Positions 27,801-34,895 of a stretch of DNA of 64,000 bases are shown here, in pieces. Source of the stretch: Macrostomum hystrix. Taxonomy: Eukaryota; Platyhelminthes; Macrostomidae. The stretch lies in the NCBI GenBank assembly GCA_950097015.1, contig CATNEN010000001.1, positions 8,117,001-8,181,000 of the forward strand, given 5' to 3'. The notes below the pieces were generated by a model that was not told where the DNA came from, made no database searches, and was given only the letters and a program-made list of their open reading frames with translations. The stretch's first letter is position 1. Every line of letters begins with the position of its first letter. The position numbers and the translations under genes are program-made.

Positions 27801-30160
27801 ATATCTCCAGGGGAATCCCTTAGCAACTGAATATCTACTGGATGAGTCCCTTAGCAATGATCGAAATCTACCAGGATTGAGTTCTTAGCGACAATCAAAA
27901 TCTACCAGGATGAGTCCCTTAGCAACGACTGAAATCTACAGTTTATCACTAGGGGAATCCCTTAGCAACTGCCTATTTCTAGGGGAATCCCGCAGCAACT
28001 ATATATCTCCAAGGGAATCCCATAGGTTCCACTTGCACAATAATCGGCCGTTATAAAGGCTAAAATTACAAAATTGCATTATTCTATTAAAAAAACTCTG
28101 CTATATATAGCATACAACCTAGAAAAAAAAGAATAATTACATGTAATTGATTGCATATATTGTCATCAACTGTCTCAATGTTCCATCGTTACCACGGACG
28201 AAAGGCATTCATTGACCAGGGTAGAATAACTCAATTGGTAATTTATAATTTGAGAACTTACTGGGCCAATACAGTTTTTTGGTCTCATAATTACCAATCA
28301 ATTAGTAGAATAAACAATGGCTAATATGCTGTCGACCTGAGTTTATACTGTAGTCTAAAATTTAGCCTTAAGCATACACTCGTAGGTGCAGAAAAAACAT
28401 AAGCTGTGTATACTGAGATATTAACTACATGTATGAAATTCTTAGTGACCTTATAGTCCCTTAGCAACGGTCGAAATCTACTGGGTTGAGTCCCTTAGCA
28501 ACGGTCAAAATCTACTGGGTTGAGTCCCTTAGCAACGGTCAAAATCTACTGGGTTGAGTCCCTTAGCAACGGTCGAAATCTACTAGGTTGAGTCCCTTAG
28601 CAACGGTCAAAATCTACTGGGTTGAGTCCCTTAGCAACGGTCAAAATCTACTGGGTTGAGTCCCTTAGCAACGGTCGAAATCTACTGGGTTGAGTCCCTT
28701 AGCAATGGTCGAAACCAACCAGAATGAGTCCCTTAGCAACGGTGGAATCCACCAGGATGAGTCCATTAGCAACGATCGAAGTCTAGAATTCGAGTGTCAT
28801 AAGCTCTTCAGTCACCTGCCTTGCCTATCCGTTTAGCTGACTCTCGCGCTCGCCCAGGTTCAACTCGACCAAATTCCACCCTTGGCGGCGCCGGTAGACG
28901 CAGCGCTAGCGTCACCGCCGCGGTGAGCCGACCGGTCTCTGGCGTTGGCGGCTCAGCTGGCTATGCCCCGCTGCCGCGTTGGACTCAGAAATCACTGACG
29001 CCCGATCTGCGGCTGCCACCGAGGCCGCCAACCGCATCGGCGGCGGGTCTCGGGTTGGGCGGCGCCGGCGGTCAAAGCAATGGCCAGGCCAGGCCAAAGA
29101 CTGTCGGGGTGAGTGCGGGTTGAGATGGGGTAGAGAATGGGAGATGGGGTGGGCGAATGGGAGATGGGGTGGGGGAATGGGAGATGGGGTGAGGGAATGG
29201 GAGATGGGGTGGGGGAATGGGAGATGGGGTGAGGGAATGGGAGATGGGGTGGGGGAATGCGAGATAGGGTGAGGGAATGGGAGATGGGGTGGGGGAATGG
29301 GAGATGGGGTGAGGGAATGGGAGATGGGGTGAGGGAATGGGAGATAGGGTGAGGGAATGGGAAATGGGGTGGGTACGGGTCGAGATGGGTGGGTGTGGGT
29401 CGAGATGGGGTGGGTACGGGTCGAGATGGGGTGACGGAATGTGAGATGGACGTTGCGGGTCGAGATGGGGTGTAGAATGGTAGATGGGATTAAGTTACAC
29501 AAATAGATAATAAGTGACTAAATAAGTATCTACCGAAAAAGTACGTTCGCCAAGCTAAAAGATCTAGATAGGAGCTGCAGCTTTAAATTAAAGTTATCTC
29601 TCGCACCATTGGTTGCAAGCCACAGTTAATATGAATTCGCTTCCTATAATACTATCATTATAGATAAAAAATCAATTTATCCCAACCAGGATATTTTGCT
29701 TTCCCCGGTGGGTTAAACTAAAAGATCTGCACTTATTGAGCTGAAAAACGGTAGATTTTGAAGTAAGCGGCCATGCAGAGCTATAAGCGCGGGTCTGTTG
29801 ACTCAGGTTCTCAAAATCTGTTTGCTCTCGTGCAGCTTCTTGATTGATGCCCTTCGCTAAATTCGCAGGCTTAAAGATGGGGATGCGATATCTTAGCAGT
29901 AATGATGGGATTTTTTTCTCCTTGCTTATAAAGTCAATATTATAAACCTATTTAATAATCATAAGAAAACTTTGAAGACATAGTTGACTGCCCAACCAAC
30001 GGCAGAATGGCCAAAACAATAAATGAATTTCACATTCACACAGGCCTCTGGTCAACGATTGCGAGCTAAACTAGCTGAGCAGCTTCTGTACAACATTGAG
30101 CCTGATCATCACACCACACTGATGCAGCTCAAGGATGCCAGTACGACGAGTGTTAATTAG
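2525..30160 (+). CDS. CCDC162: CCDC162-like large coiled-coil protein, 31 coding exons
   Basis: Exons: 2525-2649, 2733-2916, 3482-3606, 3680-3863, 4467-4847, 5271-5396, 5514-5570, 6626-6963, 8065-8457, 10009-10146, 10716-10950, 11220-11530, 12504-12732, 13769-14133, 15479-15572, 15660-15814, 15935-16012, 16576-17130, 17578-17804, 18669-18847, 19410-20050, 20928-21084, 21950-21955 (tentative), 22824-22961, 23627-23972, 24076-24472, 24706-25180, 26241-26297, 27514-27586, 28858-29108, 30044-30160. All junctions are GT/AG and phases agree throughout, giving 2378 residues. Residues 1-145 (KNEIEEND, LPHKG, SIPIPKDAEYFR) match my memory of the DUF4549 region of CCDC162/C6orf183. Exon 10 has YNETDFMRF and GYYVVYD. 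Low-complexity tracts are Gly6 (exon 11), Ala9 (exon 18) and Gln6 (exon 21). Residues about 1810-2213 are coiled coil. No signal peptide or membrane segment is seen. Function is unknown; the human locus is annotated as a pseudogene. The weakest donors are gttggc (5571), gtgcgg (10951) and gtgatt (17131). Confidence 0.82.
2975..3345 (+). repeat. Dispersed repeat, family shared with 14665-15020
   Basis: The left part (from CCAAGCCATTTTGCCGCCCG near 2995) and the right part (CCGTCTAGATAAAGGTAGGT near 3207 through AAGGCCGCACTGAGGC near 3293) both recur at 14685-14720 and 14889-14995. The middle differs. It lies in intron 2 of the CCDC162-like gene. Confidence 0.65.
3885..4222 (-). mobile_element. 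tRNA-derived SINE (family A), near full length, reversed
   Basis: Read on the minus strand it begins with a tRNA-like head (GGTCGGTGGCAGAGCGGTTA, then a box-B-like GAGCTCGATTCCGCGG). The head is followed by the family body (GCCACATTTATTTGGG, AAGGCACAGTGACAG, GTGTGTGCTCAGGAGCC). It lies in intron 4 of the CCDC162-like gene. No conserved target duplication was found. Confidence 0.8.
4224..4441 (-). mobile_element. Truncated family A SINE
   Basis: This second reversed copy abuts the preceding one. It carries the body motifs (GAGGCAATTCTGCCCATT in plus orientation, GCACGACAAG) but a degraded tRNA-like head without the GGCAGAGCGG box. It ends about 25 bp before the exon 5 acceptor at 4466. Confidence 0.65.
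6155..6550. repeat. Minisatellite, 15-bp unit, CCDC162-like intron 7
   Basis: About 25 tandem copies of GGATAGAAATCCCCT, degenerating at both edges (variants GGATATAAAT, TAGATAGAAAT). The unit is a multiple of three without stops on the minus strand, which gives a spurious repetitive 167-codon frame. Confidence 0.95.
6990..7885. repeat. Minisatellite, 24-bp unit, CCDC162-like intron 8
   Basis: About 36 copies of CACCTGTCTCATCTTTCACT plus CTCT, starting about 30 bp after the exon 8 donor. Variants (CATTTCTCATC, CATCATTCACT, CGCCTGTC) are arranged in a higher-order pattern: 7081-7280 is repeated identically at 7321-7520. Several long frames on both strands come only from the 24-bp periodicity. 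Confidence 0.97.
8545..9930. repeat. Minisatellite, 16-bp unit, CCDC162-like intron 9
   Basis: About 85 copies of CCTAGATAGATGATCC, almost perfect over the first 500 bp. Variants (CAACTAGATA, TTTGAATCCTAGA, CCCATATAGATAG) follow later. A block of about 220 bp at 9081-9300 is repeated identically at 9421-9640. The array degenerates near 9850-9930, about 75 bp before the exon 10 acceptor. Confidence 0.97.
10195..10684. repeat. Minisatellite, 20-bp unit, CCDC162-like intron 10
   Basis: About 24 copies of GTTAGACAGAATGAGCTCCT with variants at the second half (ATTC, GTTT, GCTC), initially in an 80-bp super-pattern. The array ends only about 30 bp before the exon 11 acceptor at 10715. It also places a decoy AG at 10689-10690. 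Confidence 0.95.
10985..11180. repeat. Minisatellite, about 17-18-bp unit, CCDC162-like intron 11
   Basis: Degenerate copies of the AACCTGTCATTAATCCC and CTACCTCTCAATAATCC types cover nearly the whole 269-bp intron between exons 11 and 12. Confidence 0.85.
11531..12503. repeat. CCDC162-like intron 12, with minisatellite at about 12010-12400
   Basis: The first half is unique sequence, including a short GAGA tract near 11610. From about 12010 there are roughly 18 degenerate copies of CACCTGTTAGATATGGGTTT (about 19-21 bp). The core CCTGTTAGA also occurs in the intron 10 array and in the array at 38470-39720. Confidence 0.85.
12845..13710. repeat. Minisatellite, about 17-18-bp unit, CCDC162-like intron 13
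   Basis: About 45 degenerate copies of GATAATCCCTAATCCACA, with ATTGATAATCCC and similar variants. The unit resembles the natural acceptor context of exon 10 (gataatccgcag at about 9997-10008). It also resembles the intron 11 unit, with which it shares ATAATCCCTA. Confidence 0.9.
14300..14668 (+). mobile_element. Family A SINE, full length
   Basis: tRNA-like head from GGTCGGTGGTAGAGCGGTTA near 14308, then CTCTCGCACCAATGTCC, the body (GCCACATTTATTTGGGGCGC, CAAGGCACAGTGAGGGTG) and GCTGCGGGTCTAGTGTCACC. It ends in a short (ATT)n tail at about 14653-14670. It lies in intron 14 of the CCDC162-like gene. Confidence 0.85.
14670..15020 (+). mobile_element. Foldback-type repeat with about 55-bp inverted arms
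   Basis: It directly follows the SINE tail. An arm at about 14728-14782 (GACTTCGGCGGTCACCGACC, then TTTATATAGACGGAGC) recurs inverted at about 14873-14930 with a handful of mismatches, separated by about 90 bp. The flanks (CCATTTTGCCGCCCGTTTTT and GGCAAGGCCGCACTGAGG) match the copy at 2975-3345. Confidence 0.75.
15021..15330. mobile_element. Probable copy of the GGTATTT-terminal repeat family
   Basis: It contains ATTGAATATCTCGACG and ends with TTTGAAATTCCACCGTGG. Both resemble the dispersed element described at 22313-22577. The borders are approximate. Confidence 0.4.
17290..17480 (+). mobile_element. Degenerate family A SINE
   Basis: It retains GGCTTGTTGTGCAATTTACA, TGTACACTGCCTGA, AAGTCAGGGCGGATGTAC and GGTATCTGTGTGC in the family order. 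The tRNA-like head is nearly lost. It lies in intron 18 of the CCDC162-like gene. Confidence 0.6.
19000..19295 (+). mobile_element. Family B SINE (tRNA-derived with a TTAAATGGGTACC core)
   Basis: A box-B-like GGGGGTTCGATTTCCGACTC is followed by CTCTGCATTGCTTCAG, TGTTAAATGGGTACCAGCAT, GGTGGGTGTGGCGTCCCC, GGACTGAACAGC and CACATCTGACCC. The same order occurs at 60027-60320. The A-box half is degraded. It lies in intron 20, about 115 bp before exon 21. Confidence 0.75.
20104..20478 (+). mobile_element. Family A SINE, full length, left arm of an inverted pair
   Basis: The head GGTCGGTGGCAGAGCGGTTA starts near 20112. The body is complete and is followed by an (AAT)n-rich tail at about 20415-20478. 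It lies in intron 21 of the CCDC162-like gene. Confidence 0.85.
20479..20813 (-). mobile_element. Family A SINE, full length, right arm of an inverted pair
   Basis: It is read on the minus strand and ends on the right with the reversed head (TTAACCGCTCTGCCACCGAC). It meets the plus-strand copy tail to tail, so the intron carries a long imperfect inverted repeat. Confidence 0.85.
21220..21765. repeat. Minisatellite, 20-bp unit, CCDC162-like intron 22
   Basis: About 27 copies of TGGTTCATGATCCTTCAAAA, very homogeneous from 21420 onward. The first third is more varied (CATAATCTGTCAGAA). Confidence 0.96.
21950..21955 (+). CDS. CCDC162: Candidate 6-nt microexon of the CCDC162-like gene
   Basis: The sequence taatttcag/GCCGAG/gtaaaa gives a good acceptor and donor around six bases. 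They would add Ala-Glu between QRQ (exon ending at 21084) and LVKLLEF (exon starting at 22824). Both neighbours are phase 0, so the frame is open with or without it. This is sequence inference only, and the splice sites could be chance. Confidence 0.3.
22313..22577. mobile_element. MITE-like element with CCACGGGGTATT terminal inverted repeats
   Basis: The left end CCACGGGGTATTGCAAA pairs with the right end TTTGAAATACCCCCGTGG. The interior (CCAATCGCCCATGAAAATCC, AATTTTACACTCTAT) is the reverse complement of sequence near 34660-34720 and resembles 42755-42860. Related copies lie at about 34325-34725, 42755-42915 and 56035-56445. No coding frame of its own. Confidence 0.65.
22626..22748. repeat. 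Cluster of palindromes in CCDC162-like intron 23
   Basis: TGTAGTGTGCGTACGCAC occurs at 22626-22643 and again at 22725-22742. The second copy extends into a perfect 24-bp palindrome (22725-22748). Between them lies CCCAGGTGTACACCTGGG (22654-22671), also a perfect palindrome. Function unknown. Confidence 0.8.
23115..23495. repeat. Minisatellite, 17-bp unit, CCDC162-like intron 24
   Basis: About 20 copies of GACAGGGGAGAGGAAAA or GACAGAGGAGAGGAAAA. The array is strongly purine-rich on the plus strand. A few divergent copies (GAGATGAGACATTGGA) lie at the left edge. Confidence 0.95.
23627..25180 (+). CDS. CCDC162: Exons 25-27 of the CCDC162-like gene: long coiled coil
   Basis: Three exons (23627-23972, 24076-24472, 24706-25180) encode about 405 residues rich in Glu, Lys, Arg and Gln with heptad-like spacing, for example YDRERQVEHLQNLIREKEE, REQTIRQKTEIRDSVR and LGETRRKLDRLQRDD. 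Junction codons Gly/Glu (G+AG) and Arg (CG+G) are restored exactly. The region is probably an extended alpha-helical oligomerisation segment, as in axonemal or centriolar coiled-coil proteins. That localisation is inference. Confidence 0.8.
25181..26240. other. CCDC162-like intron 27, with SINE head at 26062-26150
   Basis: AT-rich sequence with no array. At 26062-26150 it contains the head part only of a plus-strand family A SINE (TTTGCCTCTCGCACCAAGGT, GAGTTCGATTCCACAGTGAG, CACATTTATTTGGGG). Confidence 0.6.
26560..26925. repeat. Minisatellite, about 32-34-bp unit, CCDC162-like intron 28
   Basis: About 11 degenerate copies of CCCTTAGCAACGGTCGAAAT plus CTACCAGGATGAGT. The same family forms the array in the next intron. 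Confidence 0.9.
26930..27140 (+). mobile_element. Family A SINE, headless body
   Basis: GGCTTGTCGTGCAATTTACA, GTGTGTGCTCAGGAGTCAG, GCCTCCTCGCTGGCTGCGGG and TCACCAAATGATG occur in the normal order, followed by a T-rich tail. It lies in intron 28. Confidence 0.75.
27635..28040. repeat. Minisatellite, mixed units, CCDC162-like intron 29 (left array)
   Basis: Copies of CCCTTAGCAACTATCTCCAG with GGGGAATC, plus some CCCTTAGCAACGACTGAAAT type. They share the CCCTTAGCAAC core with the arrays at 26560-26925 and 28440-28790. Confidence 0.85.
28440..28790. repeat. Minisatellite, about 34-bp unit, CCDC162-like intron 29 (right array)
   Basis: About 10 copies of GAGTCCCTTAGCAACGGTCG plus AAATCTACTGGGTT, almost perfect in the centre. 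The array ends about 65 bp before the exon 30 acceptor. Confidence 0.93.
29120..29480. repeat. Minisatellite, 20-bp unit, CCDC162-like intron 30
   Basis: About 17 copies of GAATGGGAGATGGGGTGGGG or GAATGGGAGATGGGGTGAGG. The array starts about 12 bp after the exon 30 donor at 29109. The G-rich plus strand could form G-quadruplex-like structures (inference). Confidence 0.95.
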
Positions 30161-31639
30161 AAACTGATTTTAAAGAATCGCGCTGGTTGTTTTTTTGAAC
30201 ACTTTAACTGATTATAGGAAACAAAGAGTCTAGGAAGGTCTAGGAAACAAATATATTTTCGGTATGCAGGGCAAAAGACGTAGAAGTTAAGTCAACAAAA
30301 CAATTTTAAAGTATACATATTTTAAAATGTACAAAATTATAAATTTATCAACTATATGGCATCTGTTTTATAGAAATTACAACCTTTTTAATTAACTACT
30401 TTTTAAGATGTGTTAAAAACTGTTTTTTTCTGGTGACAAAGTATAAATTTAAATTTGTCTCCACTGAAAAGGTTAAGATTCGCATAAAAATTGATGCAAA
30501 CATTATTTTTTCAATCTGAATTTGAATTCCTTGGACTAAATTTTGAAATTTATTTTTTTGCTAGACTTGTTTTATTCTTTTTTACTAAGCCGTAAAAGAA
30601 AGAAACTTTTTATTATCGAATTTGTTGCATTGAGATGATTTCCTCTATAAAAAGCATACTTTGCCAGCTGTTTGTCAAAAGGAATTACAAAGCCAATTTT
30701 TTAAACTTACACAGTGCCTTGCTTCGATTTTTTAGTTTTGTTATTTTTAATGCCTCCACGAGAGTAATTTTGTCGTTATTGAGTAGTTACGTACTTTTAC
30801 TCGTCCCACTTTTAGATTGCACTTATCCGTCAAGCTTAAACTAATCTTAGAACTTTTTAAGCCTTTGACACTTCTTCATGATCTTGTGGAATTTGTAGTT
30901 TTTTTTGCTGATCGATCTAAAATATGAATAAATTTGAAAATGTATCATTTTTTATGTCAGTGTAGAGGTTGATATTATTCGTATTGCCAATAGCTGCTAT
31001 TTATTAATATTGACTGAATAGCGATTCTTACTGCTTTACGATTCCACTTTGAAAGTTATAATTGAAGACGAAGACAAATGTTTTGTACAAAGTGGAACTG
31101 TAAATAGGCTGTGCCTTATACGTGTAGCTTAAATACTAAAAATCTTGCTGCTTTGCAGAGCGAATAAATATAAATAAAACAAAAAACTCACTTAATTTAT
31201 ATACAATCTTTTGCACCCCCAAGCTGATGTCTCTGCTTTACTATACGCTCATAGAATCGATAAAAATTGAGCAATTTTTCAGTCTGTTTTATCTGGTTGT
31301 CGAAGACTTCAGGCTTTGATAACATATTTCTTTTTTTCCTAGAGACATATTTACCGACTTTTAGGACTTCTACTTCTTGTGAATTTTTCGCTACTTTGTC
31401 TTTTTCTCAGCGACTTTTTGCTTTGCTTTGCTATTAATTAGCTTTTCACTGCATGTTTAAAAGGACAAAAATGTTTCTAGATACTTCAGAAAAAGCACTG
31501 TTACTTGTCTAACTGAGATGTAATACGCTGATTCAAGAGTTAACAAGCAAGGACTTGGTAAATTCTTTTTGATTTCACTGGTATACCTGGAGTCGTGTTT
31601 TCTAACCCCACCTGATCGCGTGATTGGCTGAGCGCCTGT

Positions 31640-31970
31640 TTCCTACTGTCAACCAGCCTGACCCACCCATCCTGACCCACCCATTCTGACCCACCCATCC
31701 TGACCCACCAATCCTGACCCACCCATCCTGACCCACCCATCCTGACCCACCCATCCTGACCCACCCATCCTGACAAACCCATCCTGACTCGTCCCACTTT
31801 TAGATTGCACTTATCCTTCAAGCTTAAACTGATCTTAGAACTTTTTAACCCATCCTGACCCACCCATCCTGACCCACACATCCTGACCTACCCATCCTTA
31901 CCCACCCATACTGACCCACCCATCCTGACCCACCCATCCTTACCCACCCATACTGACCCATCCATCCTGA
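31640..31970. repeat. Minisatellite, 14-bp unit, interrupted by a duplicated segment
   Basis: Tandem CCTGACCCACCCAT units. At 31787-31848 the array is interrupted by a 62-bp segment (from ACTCGTCCCACTTTTAGATT) that matches 30799-30860 with two substitutions. Confidence 0.92.
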
Positions 31971-32879
31971 AGGAAACATCCAACTTAAAGGATTTGAGGA
32001 AGTACATTTTCGCTGTCTTTCGGCGAATAATCAGGGGGTGTGTTAGGTGAGTTGGTTGAGTCAGGGAGCGGTTAAAGTGTTTCACTTTCGCACCGAGGTC
32101 CCTGAGCTCGATTCCGAGGCGAAGTCATTACCTGAAGGAGGTAAGGATTTAGTTACCTTATGAAGGATTTGAATTTGAACGAATACAGCAAAAACTCTAC
32201 TGAAATGAAAGTTACTAACGTGTTTATTAAGCAACGTGTAGGTGAATTTAAATGATGTTTCACATTAAAATTTTTATTTCATAGTATATAATTTGTGAAT
32301 AATTGACCGTTTAAATTTACATGCAATCGATTGGATCTGTTTTTGTGTTTTAACATAATGAAAACACAAATTAAAAGACCCATTGTAAGTCGATAACATT
32401 CTTGAATTGGTCGACAGTATTGTGAACAAAAACATGTTATATACGACGTATACAGCAATGGTATTAAGAATTCATAGCCAATACATAAAGAGCTCAATAT
32501 ATGCTTTTCAAGCAAATTGAAATGAAAAAAATCAGTTTTTGTTCTATAAATAGAAAATGCGTACAAATTTTGGATCCCAACCTCAGTAGCCAATTAATGG
32601 TACATTAGAGGGTAAAAGTACTCGTACAATAATAGAAGAAAAATCAGTTAGCAAGGTTGATCAACAGGAGCTACTGAAAATGTGTGTTGATTGGATTCAA
32701 TGTGATTTCCCATGAATGAACTTGATACAGTTTGTAAAAATATACATTTATACGACACACGTGTGTTGATCCAGAAAAACTGAAAACCGTTTTTCAGTTC
32801 CAATTTTGTGTGAAAAGAAGATTGGTGAGACAGTTGAAATAATGGGAAGAGAGGCAGATAATAATATTTGGGAGAGTGT

Positions 32880-33695
32880 GAGATAAGGATATTAAGGAAA
32901 GAGGGGAATAAGGATATTGGAGAGAGGGAGATAACTAAGGACATTGGAGAGAGGGAGATAAGGACATTGGAGAGAGGGAGATAAGGACAGTGGAGAGAGA
33001 GATAAGGACATTGGAGAGAGGGAGATAACTAAGGACATTGGAGAGAGGGAGATAAGGACATTGGAGAGAGGGAGATAAGGACAGTGGAGAGAGAGATAAG
33101 GACATTGGAGAGAGGGAGATAACTAAGGACATTGGAGAGAGGGAGATAAGGACATTGGAGAGAGGGAGATAAGGACAGTGGAGAGAGAGATAAGGACATT
33201 GGAGAGAGGGAGATAAGGACATTGGAGAGAGGGAGATAAGGACATTGGAGAGAGAGAGATAAGGACATTGGAGAGAGGGAGATAAGGACATTGGAGAGAG
33301 GGAGATAAGGACATTGGAGAGAGGGAGATAAGGACATTGGAGAGAGGGAGATAACTAAGGACATTGGAGAGAGGGAGATAAGGACATTGGAGAGAGGGAG
33401 ATAAGGACAGTGGAGAGAGAGATAAGGACATTGGAGAGAGGGAGATAACTAAGGACATTGGAGAGAGGGTGATAAGGACATTGGAGAGAGGGAGATAAGG
33501 ACATTGGAGAGGGACATTGGAGAGAGAGAGATAAGGAAATTGGAGAGAGGGAGATAAGGACATTGGAGAGAGGGAGATAAGGACATTGGAGAGAGGGTGA
33601 TAAGGACATTGGGGAGAGGGAGATAAGGACATTGGAGAGAGGGAGATAAGGACATTGGAGAGAGAGAGATAAGGACATTGGAGAGAGGGAGATCA
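32880..33695. repeat. Minisatellite, about 23-bp unit, purine-rich
   Basis: About 34 copies of GGACATTGGAGAGAGGGAGA plus TAA. Variant blocks (GGACAGTGGAGAGAGAGAT, GATAACTAAGGAC) recur in the same order several times, which is a higher-order pattern. The repetitive minus-strand frames are artefacts of this array. Confidence 0.96.
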
Positions 33696-34324
33696 ATAGA
33701 GAGATAGCACAGAAACAGAAATATGCTCGTTAAAGTAAATTAATATCAATAATTCATTATGAACCGAATATAAATACAAAATTTTACAATAGTCACATGC
33801 CAGTCAAAGCAAAACAGCTGTACATCAAGGTCAAAATAGGCATGCATGCTGCAACTCGCACATGCGCACAAAAGTACATTTGTGCAACAAGGCCGGGGTG
33901 CCTGCTTTCGATAAAATTTCTGACTAGGCTATTATATAAGCAGCAGCAGATATGGCGCCGGAGATAACGGACGAAGCGAAATGATTTTGGTAGGTCATTG
34001 TACGGCGCCGCAGCAGCAGCAGCTGCTGATACCACTACTACACTTAACGCATAGCAACGATACACGTTCTAGGAGTCATTCGGGGTCACACAATCAAATT
34101 TGCATAAGCTGTTGACAGCCTAGATGGAGGGATTATAGTGTTACCAGTATCTGGATAATGTAGACACAAGAGAACAAATTGTTATCTACAAATTCCCATT
34201 TGAAGAGTCGAGATATTCAAATATTCAAAAAGTTCTGGAAATTCAAACAAATCCATTGTTATTCGATACTTGTTTTGAAATTACATCAACACTTTAGTTC
34301 TCATATGAGTTAAAAGAAGAAAGA

Positions 34325-34725
34325 CCTATGGGGTATTTCAAATGCCCACTGCCTAATTCACGATACCTTCCAAACGGAATGACCATCGTCGAGATATTCA
34401 GCGATGCTTGTCGAAGACAATGGTGGCAAGGACAAAATATCATTGCATTGTATAAACTCTATCGAGAATCCATATTGGGAAAAAACAAATACAATATAAT
34501 GAACAATAACAACCGACATGGTTACACGATGAACTTTTGTGAGAAGAAAAGCTATGCCTATAACTGGTTGTTTTGTCACCAGACACACCCGACGAGAATC
34601 GTTGAATATCTTGACGATGCCGTTGTTTTGTGATTCTGGAAGTTGTTTCATCGGTTAGAGCGGAAAATTTTAGTCCGTGTTCTGCATTTTCATGGCGATT
34701 GGTTGAAAAATGGCCTCTAAAACTT
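34325..34725. mobile_element. MITE-like dispersed repeat, longest copy
   Basis: It starts at GGGGTATTTCAAATGCCCAC. It contains ATCGTCGAGATATTCAGCGA, GGTTACACGATGAA, ACGAGAATCGTTGAATATCT and CATGGCGATTGGTTGAAAAA. The same blocks appear in order at 56095-56385. Its 101-codon and 97-codon frames are not conserved in the other copies. Confidence 0.6.
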
Positions 34726-34808
34726 CGCCATCATGGAGCTCCGATAGTGTAACGTCTTTTAAGAGCATGTAGCATGCTCAAAGTTGTCAACTTCGTCTCA
34801 TTGAAAGT

Positions 34809-34863
34809 TTACCCCAAGTACGGTTCTCGCGATTCCTCCTCTGCTGCGACAACAGACTTCTTT

Positions 34864-34895
<32 letters not shown>

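Larger units (their letters stand above)
30161..34808. other. Intergenic region between the CCDC162-like gene and the GPCR
   Basis: AT-rich. AATAAA at 30927 and 31163 are possible poly(A) signals for the CCDC162-like gene. It holds two minisatellites (31640-31970, 32880-33695), a SINE head at about 32048-32130 (plus) and a MITE-like copy at about 34325-34725. Short frames elsewhere look like chance. Confidence 0.6.
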
